A stretch of DNA of 64,000 nt from Pseudomonas putida (GTDB lineage Bacteria > Pseudomonadota > Gammaproteobacteria > Pseudomonadales > Pseudomonadaceae), in assembly GCF_016406145.1 (NCBI RefSeq), contig NZ_CP066307.1, positions 1 to 64,000 on the forward strand, written 5' to 3'. Under the pieces are notes generated by a model. That model ran no database searches. It had not been told where the DNA came from and saw only the letters and a program-made list of their open reading frames with translations. Each line of letters begins with the position of its first letter. Positions within the stretch are counted from its first letter, which is position 1. Positions 17,073-25,759 of the stretch are shown piece by piece. The position numbers and the translations under genes were made by a program.

Positions 17073-17327
17073 TCAACATGGCTTGTCTCGCGCTTGGTCG
17101 ATGAGTTCCTGCATCGCCCGCATGACTTCTTCGTGGGTGTACGACTTGGCGTTGGGGTCGTCGGCCTCTCGGAGAGCTTCCTCGACCTCGCGGGTCATCC
17201 GCGCATATTCTTCCGGCCACAGCGCTTGCTCCATGCGCAGCGACGCCTGCCCAAGCAGGTGCAGCAGGCCGAACAGCCGCATGTCATTGGTGGCGACGAC
17301 GTGCTCTCGAATCCGCTCCTGGATCAC
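17073..17327 (-). CDS. Small hypothetical protein of the Tn5501-like transposon
   Basis: 84 residues from a GTG at 17327. The C-terminus (SYTHEEVMRAMQELIDQARDK) looks like an antitoxin or regulator tail, but no domain is certain. The open frame extends ~35 codons further upstream without an ATG, to a stop overlapping the preceding gene, so the true start may be a rarer codon. It is the last gene before the left terminal repeat. Confidence 0.55.
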   Translation of the reverse strand: MIQERIREHVVATNDMRLFGLLHLLGQASLRMEQALWPEEYARMTREVEEALREADDPNAKSYTHEEVMRAMQELIDQARDKPC

Positions 17328-17429
17328 CTCGCAGGCCCGATGCGCCTCTGGCGTCGCCGTGCCCTCGTAGCCGGCTGGGAGTTCTGCTTCTTCAGCGATT
17401 CGCGCCCAAGCGATAGCCGGTGGACAGGT

Positions 17430-17756
17430 TCATTTGCTCATCCACTTGCGCAGCAGACGCTTTTTCAGGGAGGCGCGCTCTTGCGGATTGCGTCCCTTGT
17501 GGTTGGCAATGCGATCCGCCGTGGCGGCCTGGCGCTTGATGGGCCAGTAGGAGCGGCCATCCTTACCCATCGACCAGACGTTGCTGACCTGGTTTTCCAG
17601 TAGAGGCAGATGGGCGCATAGAGCTTCCGGCGACGCGCTGGCCAGCGCGGTGCGCTCGTGAGTTCGCCAGCGCTGATGCCAGAGTTTCTTGTCCTCGCGC
17701 TCGCTACGGCAGGTCGTGTGCCCAACGATGGGCGTTTTGCGGCGGCTGCGGCTCAT
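17430..17756 (-). CDS. Hypothetical basic protein of the Tn5501-like transposon
   Basis: 108 residues, rich in Arg and Lys, with no recognised domain. The N-terminus MSRSRRKTPIVGHTTCRSE and the C-terminus KKRLLRKWMSK suggest nucleic-acid binding (inference). It lies in a minus-strand row with the genes at 17073, 17780, 18130 and 18446, probably one transcript starting near res. Confidence 0.6.
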   Translation of the reverse strand: MSRSRRKTPIVGHTTCRSEREDKKLWHQRWRTHERTALASASPEALCAHLPLLENQVSNVWSMGKDGRSYWPIKRQAATADRIANHKGRNPQERASLKKRLLRKWMSK

Positions 17757-17779
17757 GATGTGGTTGTCTCCAAGAACAT

Positions 17780-18115
17780 TCAGGACAGGCTTTCTGGGTA
17801 GAGCGCCGTCAACCGGGACAGGGTTTCTTGCACTTGTTCCAGCGAGGTCATCAGATGATCAACCTGATCCTGAAGATCCACGGCGAGATCAAATAGCTCA
17901 GCCACTCGGCTGCGTGATCCCTCGTTGAACGCGGCCATTGCCAGTTGATGCAGCTTCAACAGGTCGGTGCGCAGTTGCGGAGGTGCGCCGTCTGCGCTGT
18001 CATTCAAATCGCCGCGCAGCACGTCCACGGCATCGACTGCACGCAGCAGTGCCGTGGTATCGAAATTCTCGGGAGTCAGTTCGTCCCATTCGTCGTCGGT
18101 GATGCGGGCTGCCAT
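17780..18115 (-). CDS. Hypothetical acidic protein of the Tn5501-like transposon
   Basis: 111 residues from MAARITDDEW, with GGAG 8 bases before the ATG. Acidic and mostly helical, with heptad-like leucines in the C-terminal half. Not recognised. It follows the antitoxin gene by 14 bp and is likely co-transcribed with it. A longer frame to 18217 overlaps the antitoxin and is less likely. Confidence 0.6.
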   Translation of the reverse strand: MAARITDDEWDELTPENFDTTALLRAVDAVDVLRGDLNDSADGAPPQLRTDLLKLHQLAMAAFNEGSRSRVAELFDLAVDLQDQVDHLMTSLEQVQETLSRLTALYPESLS

Positions 18116-18129
18116 CAGGAGGGCTCCGA

Positions 18130-18465
18130 TTAAGCGGTTGCGAGCGTTAGATGCCCGATCGGCTCGGCTGCTGGCCGTACCTTGATTTCGATGTCGTAGC
18201 CGAGGCGATTCAGACAATCCATCAGCTTGCGTTCGGATAGATTGGTGAAGTCGCCGCGCATCATGCCCGACACCTTCGGTTGCGGGATGCCCATGCGTTT
18301 GGCCGCCGCTTGTTGAGTCAGCCCAAGGGCGCGCATGGCCCTCCTGATCTCGACCACCAGGCCGGTCTTGATCTTGAGCTTTTCAGCGTCAGGCAGTCCA
18401 AGGTCGGCAAAGACGTTGCCCGAGCTGCGCTGAACCTCGACGCCTTCAATGATTCGTTTTTGCAT
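18130..18465 (-). CDS. higA: HigA-type antitoxin (XRE/HTH_37)
   Basis: 111 residues with a Cro/C1 helix-turn-helix (LGLTQQAAAKRMGIPQPKVS). It neutralises the toxin encoded just upstream and should repress the operon. The toxin-first order and a 20-bp overlap with the toxin gene are typical of HigBA. In Tn5501-like transposons such pairs sit beside the resolvase and may help retain the element. Confidence 0.88.
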   Translation of the reverse strand: MQKRIIEGVEVQRSSGNVFADLGLPDAEKLKIKTGLVVEIRRAMRALGLTQQAAAKRMGIPQPKVSGMMRGDFTNLSERKLMDCLNRLGYDIEIKVRPAAEPIGHLTLATA

Positions 18466-18823
18466 TTCGTAGCTCCTGTGCCAATACCTCGGCCACCTTC
18501 AGCCGAGCGCGGATGATGTCCATGTCGGCCTTTGGCGTGGCGATTCCGCTCTTGCTCTTCTTCTGGAAGCAGTGCAGGACGAACACCGCTTCCGCAAACT
18601 TGACCGTGTATACCGCTCGATAGGTGCCGCCGGCATCGTCTTCGACGACCTCCAGCACGCCGGCACCACCGAACCCCTTGAGCACCTTTGCTGCGTCATC
18701 CTGATCGCCTATCTGCGCCAACGAGAGCGCGTAACCGAAACGGCGACGCACGTCGGACGGCAACGCCATCAAATCCTTGTGGCTGCTCGCGATCCATTCG
18801 AGCGGTTTTTCTTTGTTTGTCAT
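18446..18823 (-). CDS. higB: HigB/Gp49-type RelE-superfamily toxin
   Basis: 125 residues of the phage Gp49-like (DUF891) branch of RelE toxins, which cut mRNA on the ribosome. Family features: LPSDVRRRFGYALSLAQ, YRAVYTVKFAEAVFVLHCFQKKSK and the closing helix. First gene of the minus-strand transposon operon, its promoter facing away from tnpR in the res region. Confidence 0.88.
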   Translation of the reverse strand: MTNKEKPLEWIASSHKDLMALPSDVRRRFGYALSLAQIGDQDDAAKVLKGFGGAGVLEVVEDDAGGTYRAVYTVKFAEAVFVLHCFQKKSKSGIATPKADMDIIRARLKVAEVLAQELRNAKTNH

Positions 18824-19014
18824 GACGGAATTTTATACCTGTTCAGGTAATGATGTAAACGCGGCAACCTCAAGGAGGTGTCGTAAAACATTTGTTTTGC
18901 GACAGGCTGTCAGCCGCCGCTGTGCTACCTGTGCAACACCCCCTCAAAAATGTACGGAAAACTCTATCGCTATTCACTATTATGCGGAAACCTGTTTTTG
19001 ATGGTTATCCGCCT
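18824..19014. promoter_or_regulatory. Probable res site and divergent promoters
   Basis: 191 bp between the divergent toxin and resolvase genes. It contains the palindrome-like TTATACCTGTTCAGGTAATGA, probably the HigA operator, and TGTCG/CGACA half-sites (18878-18908), as expected for a resolvase site. Subsites not individually mapped. Confidence 0.6.
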
Positions 19015-19617
19015 ATGTTGGTTGGCTACATGCGCGTGTCGTCGGACTCCGACCGCCAGAGCACGGACTTGCAGCGCGACGCGCTGCTCGCCGCCGGCGT
19101 CGATCCGCGTCACCTGTTTGAGGATCGTGCCTCTGGCGCGAAGGATGACCGTGCCGGCTTGGCGCGGGCGCTTGAGTTCGTTCGAGCCGGCGATGTGCTG
19201 GTGGTGTGGAAACTCGACCGGCTCGGTCGCTCGCTGTCGCACCTGCTCGCCATTGTGACTTCGCTCAAGGACAAGCGGGTGGCGTTCCGCTCGCTGACAG
19301 AGAACCTGGACACTACGACGCCCTCGGGCGAATTCCTGTTCCAGGTGTTCGGTGCGCTCGCGCAGTACGAGCGCGCCTTGATTCAGGAGCGCGTCGTCGC
19401 GGGCTTGGCCGCCGCACGCAAACGCGGCCGGATCGGCGGCCGGCCGCAGGCGATCACTGGTGAGAAGCTGGACGCCATCGTCGCCGCGCTCGATGGCGGC
19501 ATGTCTAAGGCGGCGGTGTGCCGCAACTTCAATGTCAAGCGCACTACGTTGATCGAAACATTGACGCGAGCAGGTTGGCGTGGTGCGGGAAGGACGGTCG
19601 ATGAGCAACAAGAATAA
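19015..19617 (+). CDS. tnpR: Resolvase TnpR of the Tn5501-like transposon
   Basis: 200 residues from MLVGYMRVSS; an upstream ATG (18982) is possible. Serine recombinase that resolves cointegrates at res. Catalytic GYMRVSSDSD, WKLDRLGRSLSHL, FQVFGALAQYERALIQER and a C-terminal HTH (MSKAAVCRNFNVKRTTLIE). It overlaps tnpA by 17 bp, so the two are translationally linked. Confidence 0.93.
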   Translation: MLVGYMRVSSDSDRQSTDLQRDALLAAGVDPRHLFEDRASGAKDDRAGLARALEFVRAGDVLVVWKLDRLGRSLSHLLAIVTSLKDKRVAFRSLTENLDTTTPSGEFLFQVFGALAQYERALIQERVVAGLAAARKRGRIGGRPQAITGEKLDAIVAALDGGMSKAAVCRNFNVKRTTLIETLTRAGWRGAGRTVDEQQE

Positions 19618-22600
19618 GCTACTCACCGTCTTTTCTGACGCAGAGCAGGAAGCCTTGTACGGCCTACCGGACTTCGACGATGCTCAGCGGCTGGAATACC
19701 TGGCGTTGACCGAATCTGAACTGGCGTTCGCCAGCAGCCGGCCTAGCCTGCAGGCCCAAGTCTATTGCGTCTTGCAGATCGGCTACTTCAAGGCCAAGCA
19801 TGCTTTCTTCCGCTTCGATTGGCATGAGGTCGAGGACGATTGCGCCTTCGTGCTGAGTCGCTATTTCCACGGCGAAGCGTTCGAACGCAAGGCGATCACC
19901 AAGCATGAGCACTACAGCCAGAGGGGTCAGATCGCCGAACTGTTCGGCTACCGGTCGTGGGCGGCTAGCTTCCTGCCGCAACTGGCACAGCAGGCTGAAC
20001 AGATCGTGCGGCGCGACGTAATGCCAGGATTCGTGGCCGCCGAACTGATCGTTTGGCTCAGCGAGCACAAAATCATCCGGCCCGGCCACACCACCTTACA
20101 AGAGCTGGTCAGTGAAGCCCTGTCCACCGAACGCAGGCGCTTGGGCGGCTTGCTGGCAGAAGTGTTGGACGAATCGGCCAAAGCTGCGCTGGGCCAGCTC
20201 CTGGTGCGTGACGACACCCTGTCTCAACTGGCAGCGCTCAAGCAGGACGCTAAAGATTTCGGCTGGCGTCAGATGGCAGGGGAGCGCGAGAAGCGCGCCA
20301 CGCTGAAGTCCTTGCACGGGATCGCCAAGGCGCTGCTGCCCAAGCTCGGCATCTCGCAGCAGAACCTGCTGTACTACGCGAGCCTGGCGAACTTCTATAC
20401 CGTCCATGACCTGCGCCACCTGAAGGCGGAGCAGACCCGGCTCTACCTGCTGTGCTATGCCTGGGTACGTTACCGGCAGCTCACCGACAACCTGGTCGAC
20501 GCGATGGCCTTCCACATGAAAAAACTTGAGGACGAGAGCCGCACGGGTGCGAAACAGTCCTTTGTCGCCGAACAGCTGCGACGCCATCAGGAAACGCCGC
20601 AGGTTGGCCGCCTGCTGTCGCTGTACGTGGACGACAGCGTGGCCGATCCGACGCCGTTCGGCGAGGTGCGCCAACGCGCCTACAAAATCATGTCCAGGGA
20701 ATTGCTGCAAAACACGGCGCAGCGCATGAGCGTCAAGCCACTGAACAAACTGGCGCTGCACTGGCAGGCGGTGGACGGCCTGGCCGAACGCATTCGACGC
20801 CATCTACGGCCGCTGTACGTCGCGCTCGACTTCGCCGGCACGGCCCCCGATAACCCATGGCTCGCGGCGCTGACTTGGGCCAAGAGCGTGTTCGCCAAGC
20901 AGCAGCGCCTATCACAACGGCCACTCGACGAATGTCCGGCGGCAACGCTGCCGAAACGCTTGCGTCCGTACCTGCTGATGTTCGATGCCGAAGGCACGCC
21001 GACAGGCCTGCATGCCGATCGTTACGAATTCTGGCTTTACCGTCAGGTCAGGAAACGCTTCCAGGCGGGCGAGCTCTACATTGACGACAGCTTGCAGCAC
21101 CGGCATTTGTCCGACGAGTTGGTTTCGATGGACGAGAAAGCCGCCGTGCTCGCGCAGATGGACATCCCCTTCCTGCGGCAGCCGGTCAGTGCCCAGCTCG
21201 ATGCACTGGCGGCCGAGTTGCGTGCGCAATGGGTGGCGTTCAATCGCGAGCTGAAACAGGGCAAGCTGACGCACCTGGAATACGACAAGGACACGCAGAG
21301 ACTGACCTGGCGCAAGCCCAAGGGGGAGAACCAGAAGGCGCGCGAGCAAGCTCTCTACGAGCAACTGCCATACTGCGATGTCGCCGACGTGTTTCGCTTC
21401 GTCAACGGCCAGTGCCAGTTCCTGTCGGCGCTGACACCATTGCAGCCACGCTATGCGAAGAAGGTAGCCGACGCCGACAGTCTGATGGCGGTGATCATTG
21501 CCCAAGCCATGAACCACGGCAACCAGGTTATGGCACGTACCAGCGACATCCCGTACCACGTCCTGGAGAGTACCTACCAGCAGTACCTGCGCCAGGCGAC
21601 GCTACATGTGGCCAACGATTGCATCAGCAACGCCATCGCCGCACTGCCGATCTTCCCGCATTACTCGTTCGACCTCGATTCGTTGTACGGTGCCGTTGAT
21701 GGGCAGAAATTCGGCGTCGAGCGACCAACTGTGAAGGCGCGCTACTCGCGCAAATATTTCGGCCGCGGCAAGGGCGTCGTCGCCTACACGCTGCTGTGCA
21801 ATCACGTGCCGTTGAACGGCTACCTGATAGGCGCACACGAGTACGAGGCTCACCACGTGTTCGACATCTGGTACCGCAACACGTCGGACATCGTGCCGAG
21901 CGCGATCACCGGCGACATGCACAGCATCAACAAGGCCAACTTCGCCATCCTGCACTGGTTCGGACTTCGTTTCGAGCCGCGCTTCACCGACCTCGACGAC
22001 CAGTTGCAGGAGCTGTATTGCGCCGATGATCTGGCATTGTACGAGAAATGCCTGATCCGGCCGGCTGGCCAGATCGACCGGCAACTCATCGTCGGTGAGA
22101 AGGCGAACATCGACCGAATCGTCGCCACACTGGGCCTGAAGGAAATGACGCAGGGCACGCTGATCCGCAAGCTGTGCACCTATACGGCGCCGAACCCGAC
22201 GCGGCGCGCAATCTTCGAGTTCGACAAGCTCATCCGCAGTATCTACACACTGCGCTACCTGCGCGACCCGCAACTGGAGCGTAATGTTCACCGCTCGCAG
22301 AACCGCATTGAGTCCTATCACCAGCTACGCTCGACCATCGCCCAAGTCGGTGGGAAGAAGGAATTGACCGGCCGCACCGACATCGAAATCGAGATCAGCA
22401 ACCAGTGCGCCAGGCTGATCGGCAACGCGATCATCTTCTACAACTCGGCGATCCTGTCCCTGCTGCTGACGAAGTACGAGGCAGCTGGCAATGCCAAGGC
22501 GCTGGCGTTGATCACGCAGATGTCGCCAGCGGCCTGGCGGCACATCCTGCTGAACGGGCATTACACCTTCCAGACTGACGGCAAGTTCATCGACCTGGAT

Positions 22601-22630
22601 GCGCTCGTGGCGGGACTGGAGCTGGGCTGA
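19601..22630 (+). CDS. tnpA: Tn3-family transposase TnpA
   Basis: 1,009 residues from MSNKNK, with GGAAGG before the ATG. Replicative DDE transposase. The N-terminal DUF4158 region covers the first third; the catalytic D, D and E appear in YGAVDGQKFG, ITGDMHSINKAN and SQNRIESYHQ. Stop 32 bp from the right terminal repeat. Intact, and the same protein is encoded by the copy at 59298, so both transposons should be active. Confidence 0.95.
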   Translation: MSNKNKLLTVFSDAEQEALYGLPDFDDAQRLEYLALTESELAFASSRPSLQAQVYCVLQIGYFKAKHAFFRFDWHEVEDDCAFVLSRYFHGEAFERKAITKHEHYSQRGQIAELFGYRSWAASFLPQLAQQAEQIVRRDVMPGFVAAELIVWLSEHKIIRPGHTTLQELVSEALSTERRRLGGLLAEVLDESAKAALGQLLVRDDTLSQLAALKQDAKDFGWRQMAGEREKRATLKSLHGIAKALLPKLGISQQNLLYYASLANFYTVHDLRHLKAEQTRLYLLCYAWVRYRQLTDNLVDAMAFHMKKLEDESRTGAKQSFVAEQLRRHQETPQVGRLLSLYVDDSVADPTPFGEVRQRAYKIMSRELLQNTAQRMSVKPLNKLALHWQAVDGLAERIRRHLRPLYVALDFAGTAPDNPWLAALTWAKSVFAKQQRLSQRPLDECPAATLPKRLRPYLLMFDAEGTPTGLHADRYEFWLYRQVRKRFQAGELYIDDSLQHRHLSDELVSMDEKAAVLAQMDIPFLRQPVSAQLDALAAELRAQWVAFNRELKQGKLTHLEYDKDTQRLTWRKPKGENQKAREQALYEQLPYCDVADVFRFVNGQCQFLSALTPLQPRYAKKVADADSLMAVIIAQAMNHGNQVMARTSDIPYHVLESTYQQYLRQATLHVANDCISNAIAALPIFPHYSFDLDSLYGAVDGQKFGVERPTVKARYSRKYFGRGKGVVAYTLLCNHVPLNGYLIGAHEYEAHHVFDIWYRNTSDIVPSAITGDMHSINKANFAILHWFGLRFEPRFTDLDDQLQELYCADDLALYEKCLIRPAGQIDRQLIVGEKANIDRIVATLGLKEMTQGTLIRKLCTYTAPNPTRRAIFEFDKLIRSIYTLRYLRDPQLERNVHRSQNRIESYHQLRSTIAQVGGKKELTGRTDIEIEISNQCARLIGNAIIFYNSAILSLLLTKYEAAGNAKALALITQMSPAAWRHILLNGHYTFQTDGKFIDLDALVAGLELG

Positions 22631-22662
22631 CGGAAATTTCTGGGATTCCGGCGTACAACCCC

Positions 22663-22841
22663 TGGAAGCGAAGGCAAACCGCCCTGCCCCAGCTCCTGCC
22701 CGTGGCTGCCTGCTGGGCGGTCAGATCTACTCACCAGGCGCAGTAGTCGCGGGTCGGATTTGCGAAGACACACGCGGTATTCGCATCAGCGATCAACCAC
22801 CAGTGTACGGCTGGGGCCTGCACACCAACCCACGGCGATAA
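22663..22841 (+). pseudogene. 3' part of a backbone gene interrupted by the transposon
   Basis: In-frame reading ending at TAA 22841 (...GWGLHTNPRR). Its 5' part is not next to it but at 56680-56729, before the second transposon copy. Joined, they read DLDPEL then EAKANR without a break, about 77 residues in all. The product is unknown. Confidence 0.6.
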
Positions 22842-22851
22842 GCCTCCACAG

Positions 22852-22876
22852 AAGCCCGCGCAAGCGGGCTTTTTCT
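22852..22876 (+). terminator. Intrinsic terminator
   Basis: GAAGCCCGCGCAAGCGGGC hairpin followed by TTTTTC, downstream of the interrupted gene. Confidence 0.85.
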
Positions 22877-22910
22877 TGCCCATGCGAAACCTTGGCCACG
22901 GCTTTCCTAC

Positions 22911-23458
22911 TGCGCACCTGGCCCGCCAGGCGCTGCGCGCTCCGCTTGCCCTCCGGCCTGTCGGCCTGCGCGGCGGCCTGCTGGCCACCTTGCCGCCCCT
23001 GCGCGTCCTGGGTGTGCTCATCACCCTCCGGCTGGCCGCTATCAGCCCTATTCGCCTACCCTCCGCTGGGCCTATGCCGTCAAGGGGCTTTCGCGGCATA
23101 TGCTCACTCCCTCCGGTCGCTCCGCTATTCCACGGTCCCCATGACGGCGGCCCAGCTCCGGGTAGTCGGGGCTTACCGCGACCAACCGAAGGCTGACGAG
23201 CAGATCCACCGGGGGAGACTTACGCTCCAGGGCAAAAGCGGGGCTGCACCCGCTTCGCGGGCGCGCTTTATGTTTACCTCCCGCTCCCACCTCGGCATCT
23301 AAGCAGCTCCGAAAAGCGCGCCGCGTCAAGTCAATTATTCGTCAAAGATTATTTGACCAACAGTTGACGACAGGGCCGCGATTTGAGATACTAACCACGT
23401 CGAAGCAATACCGCTTCAACACCCCGGAAACCAGCGGCGGCAACCGCTCCGGGGAATC
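22911..23458 (+). repeat. Long backbone repeat, copy A, with promoter and hairpin leader
   Basis: ~550 bp shared with copy B (43576-44214) and copy C (46739-47380) at very high identity; A lacks about 90 bp at the left. The right end carries a promoter (TTGACG about 17 bp before GATACT, 23362-23390) and, at 23422-23454, a hairpin with CCCCGGA/TCCGGGG arms and an inner AGCGG/CCGCT pairing, followed by TCTGCGAAGGAG and the start codon at 23474. No gene of its own is convincing. Confidence 0.85.
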
Positions 23459-23473
23459 TGCGAAGGAGTTTCC

Positions 23474-23842
23474 ATGAGCGCTTATATCCTGAATCGTTTT
23501 CACATCTCCGCCATTCTCATGTTCACCTGCACCGGCAAGCCGGATGCGACCACCTACCAGATCCTTGCGGATCAAGGCCAGCAACTGCTTGACGAAAACA
23601 TTCGCTCCGTGCGCACCCGCTACCCTGGCGAAACCTTCAAGGGCGAGCTGTTCGGCCTGGATGAAACTGTGCGCAAACCTACCCCGCTCGAAGCCCTCAA
23701 ACTCATCCAGTGCTTGGAGTATCAGTCCAACCAAAACCCCGACTATTACGCTACCCAGGCATTCCGCACCCTGCATGAAATTCGCCGCATAGCTCAGTCC
23801 AAGCTGCCGGGCTGGGACCAGACAAGTTGGGATTTTGTCTGA
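23474..23842 (+). CDS. Hypothetical backbone protein behind leader A
   Basis: 122 residues, no recognised domain; soluble, with helical stretches. GGAG stands 6 bases before the ATG. Its stop overlaps the ATG of the next gene (TGATG at 23840), so the genes at 23474, 23842, 24196 and 25295 look like one operon driven by the repeat promoter. Confidence 0.7.
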   Translation: MSAYILNRFHISAILMFTCTGKPDATTYQILADQGQQLLDENIRSVRTRYPGETFKGELFGLDETVRKPTPLEALKLIQCLEYQSNQNPDYYATQAFRTLHEIRRIAQSKLPGWDQTSWDFV

Positions 23843-24192
23843 TGGCTGCGAATGCCCATCACGTAGCGCCGCCCATGTGGCGCTACTCCCTTCGATGGTG
23901 CCTGCCGCACCAGCCCTGCCCTGGCGACTTTGAGTTGCTGGTGATCGAGGCCCCAGCGGGGACGCGGATGCCGGAAGAAATGCACCAGGCATGGCAGCGC
24001 CGCCCCGTGGGTTACGGTGTTTGCCTGGACTTCCCCCAGTCCCGCGCCGTCAAGCGCTGGAGTGCCGAGGCCAAAGACCGGGTACGCAAGCAGAAGATGG
24101 CCAAGCGCATCGAGAAGGCCGCGCCGCTGTTCGCTGACGAGTTGATCGCCCGCGAGCTGGAGCAGCGCCCCGACTACTTCAAGGGGGAGTGA
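23842..24192 (+). CDS. Hypothetical backbone protein
   Basis: 116 residues, start overlapping the previous stop. Central part VIEAPAGTRMPEEMHQAW, then a basic C-terminal half (RVRKQKMAKRIEKA) compatible with nucleic-acid contact. Not recognised. Directly followed by the methyltransferase-like gene after 3 bp. Confidence 0.65.
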   Translation: MAANAHHVAPPMWRYSLRWCLPHQPCPGDFELLVIEAPAGTRMPEEMHQAWQRRPVGYGVCLDFPQSRAVKRWSAEAKDRVRKQKMAKRIEKAAPLFADELIARELEQRPDYFKGE

Positions 24193-24195
24193 ACC

Positions 24196-25284
24196 ATGCT
24201 CAGTACGCAGATCCGCCCAGCACAGCCTGGGCTATTCACCGCCCAGGCCCTGGGCGTTGACGACTTCGAGCTAAGCCAGATCACCGCCGAGTTCAGCGCC
24301 ATTAGCTCGGGCGAGCTGGAGCACCACTTGTTCGACGCGCCTAGGCCGTCCGAGATCGTGCGCCTGGCCGACAAGGTGGCCCGCCACACCCGGTCACACG
24401 GCTGGCTTGACCAGGCCGCCGCCCAAGCCCGCATTGCCGAATGGAAGCGCCACGCCTTCGCCCAGGGCGAAGGGCGGGCCAATGCCGACAAGGTAGTGCT
24501 GTCGCTGTTCGACCATACCGGGCAGTGGTCGCAGCCGTGGGAGGATGCCGGCTACCAGGTCCTGCGCTTCGACATACAGGACAACCCCGTTACCGGCGAC
24601 GTAAACGAGTTCGGCGCCGGCTTCTTCGGTGACTGGTTTGGCGATTTCGACGGCCTGGATATCTACGCCATCCTCGCCGCGTGCCCGTGCACAGAATTCG
24701 CCACCAGTGGCGCCCGACACTTCGCAGCCAAAGATGCAGACGGGCGCACGGTTGCCGCCGTGCAGCTCGTTCACCAGACATTGCGCACCATTGAATATTT
24801 CCGGCCTGCCGTATGGGCCATCGAGAACCCGGTAGGTCGGATCGAAAAGCTGGGCGGCCTGCCGCCGTGGCGCCTAGCCTTCGACCCGCACCACCTGGGC
24901 GACCCGTACACGAAGAAAACCCTGCTTTGGGGCCGCTTCAATGCAAACCTGCCCATTGCCCCGGTCGAGGCCTCGGACGGCTCGAAGATGCACCGCAAGT
25001 TCGGCGGCAACCGCCTCGCCACCAAGAACGCCCGCAGCGCAACCCCGGAAGGGTTTTCCTACGGGTTCTTCATGGCCAACAACGCCCAGGACAACCCGGC
25101 GCTGGCCATAGCCTACAAATACGACCGACTCGACGCCGGCCTGCTACGCGCCGCGCTCGATGCTAATGTGAGCGCCCGCGAGATCGACGAGCTGGTGGCG
25201 GATGCTTACTACATGGACATGGACGATAGCGCTGCCGAGTCAGCGCTACGCCAAGCGATCTCTACACAGAACCCACCTACATAG
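24196..25284 (+). CDS. DNA cytosine methyltransferase-like protein
   Basis: 362 residues, RBS AAGGGGG. From ~102 the order of motifs is that of a C5-cytosine methyltransferase: LSLFDHTG (SAM-binding motif I), FDIQ at ~125, Cys-Pro-Cys at 163-165 (nucleophile motif IV), and Glu-Asn-Pro at 210-212 in place of ENV. The later motifs are less clear. It would methylate plasmid DNA, perhaps against host restriction; no restriction endonuclease gene is adjacent. Family membership is inferred from motifs only; an alternative is a phage-type modification enzyme of another specificity. Confidence 0.65.
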   Translation: MLSTQIRPAQPGLFTAQALGVDDFELSQITAEFSAISSGELEHHLFDAPRPSEIVRLADKVARHTRSHGWLDQAAAQARIAEWKRHAFAQGEGRANADKVVLSLFDHTGQWSQPWEDAGYQVLRFDIQDNPVTGDVNEFGAGFFGDWFGDFDGLDIYAILAACPCTEFATSGARHFAAKDADGRTVAAVQLVHQTLRTIEYFRPAVWAIENPVGRIEKLGGLPPWRLAFDPHHLGDPYTKKTLLWGRFNANLPIAPVEASDGSKMHRKFGGNRLATKNARSATPEGFSYGFFMANNAQDNPALAIAYKYDRLDAGLLRAALDANVSAREIDELVADAYYMDMDDSAAESALRQAISTQNPPT

Positions 25285-25294
25285 GACTGCCGTT

Positions 25295-25555
25295 ATGCCG
25301 AAACCGAAGCGCCCAAATATGACCCTGCGCGAGCAGGAGGATGCAGCCAAGATCCAGTGTTACGACTGGAACGCCCAGTACAAAGAAGGCGTGACAGTGA
25401 CCTATGAAGAGTTGCTTGGCTCGGGCGAGTCGATCCAGACCAAAACCTGCGGTCGAGCATTCGTCATGTGCTGCGAACCGGTCATCATGGTGGAGGATGT
25501 TTCGGGCGCAGTGTCCCTGGACCACTGCACCGTTGTCGCAGAGGAAGCCGCGTAG
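25295..25555 (+). CDS. Hypothetical backbone protein, last gene of operon A
   Basis: 86 residues from MPKPKRPN, 10 bp after the methyltransferase-like gene. Small, acidic C-terminus, three cysteines in KTCGRAFVMCCEP. Not recognised. An upstream in-frame ATG (25202) lies inside the previous gene and is less likely. The VIM integron begins 63 bp downstream. Confidence 0.6.
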   Translation: MPKPKRPNMTLREQEDAAKIQCYDWNAQYKEGVTVTYEELLGSGESIQTKTCGRAFVMCCEPVIMVEDVSGAVSLDHCTVVAEEAA

Positions 25556-25618
25556 ATCCCGGCAAATGCCTGTGCAGTAAACGGTGGTTTTCTGGACAGG
25601 TCTGCAGGGTTTCGCTTT

Positions 25619-25643
25619 TGTCATTTTCAGAAGACGACTGCAC
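25619..25643 (+). repeat. IRt of the VIM integron
   Basis: 25-bp Tn402 end (TGTCATTTTCAGAAGACGAC...), 116 bp before tniA. The outer pentamer GCTTT does not match the one beyond IRi (TGTCG). Confidence 0.95.
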
Positions 25644-25759
25644 CAGTTGATTGGGCGTAATGGCTGTTGTGCAGCCAGCTCCTGACAGTTCAATATCAGA
25701 AGTGATCTGCACCAATCTCGACTATGCTCAATACTCGTGTGCACCAAAGCGAGGTGAGC

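Larger units (their letters stand above)
17033..22662 (+). mobile_element. Tn5501-like Tn3-family transposon, copy 1
   Basis: 5,630 bp between inverted repeats GGGGTTGTAAGCCGGAA... and ...TTCCGGCGTACAACCCC. Three small unknown genes, a HigBA-type toxin-antitoxin pair, tnpR and tnpA. TA genes next to tnpR are a known feature of the Tn5501 group. The flanking pentamers GAAAT and TGGAA differ, so no target duplication. A second copy is at 56730-62359 in the same orientation. Confidence 0.88.

Noticed and set aside
20096..20803. 235-codon minus-strand frame inside tnpA (also at 59793)
   Set aside because: Shadow of the transposase; His/Gln/Arg-rich composition and no start signals.
22760..23302. 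Overlapping frames in the long repeats (also at 43532 and 46578), up to 180 codons
   Set aside because: Proline/arginine-rich translations of GC-rich DNA in several frames at once; the repeat behaves as regulatory DNA, not as a gene.
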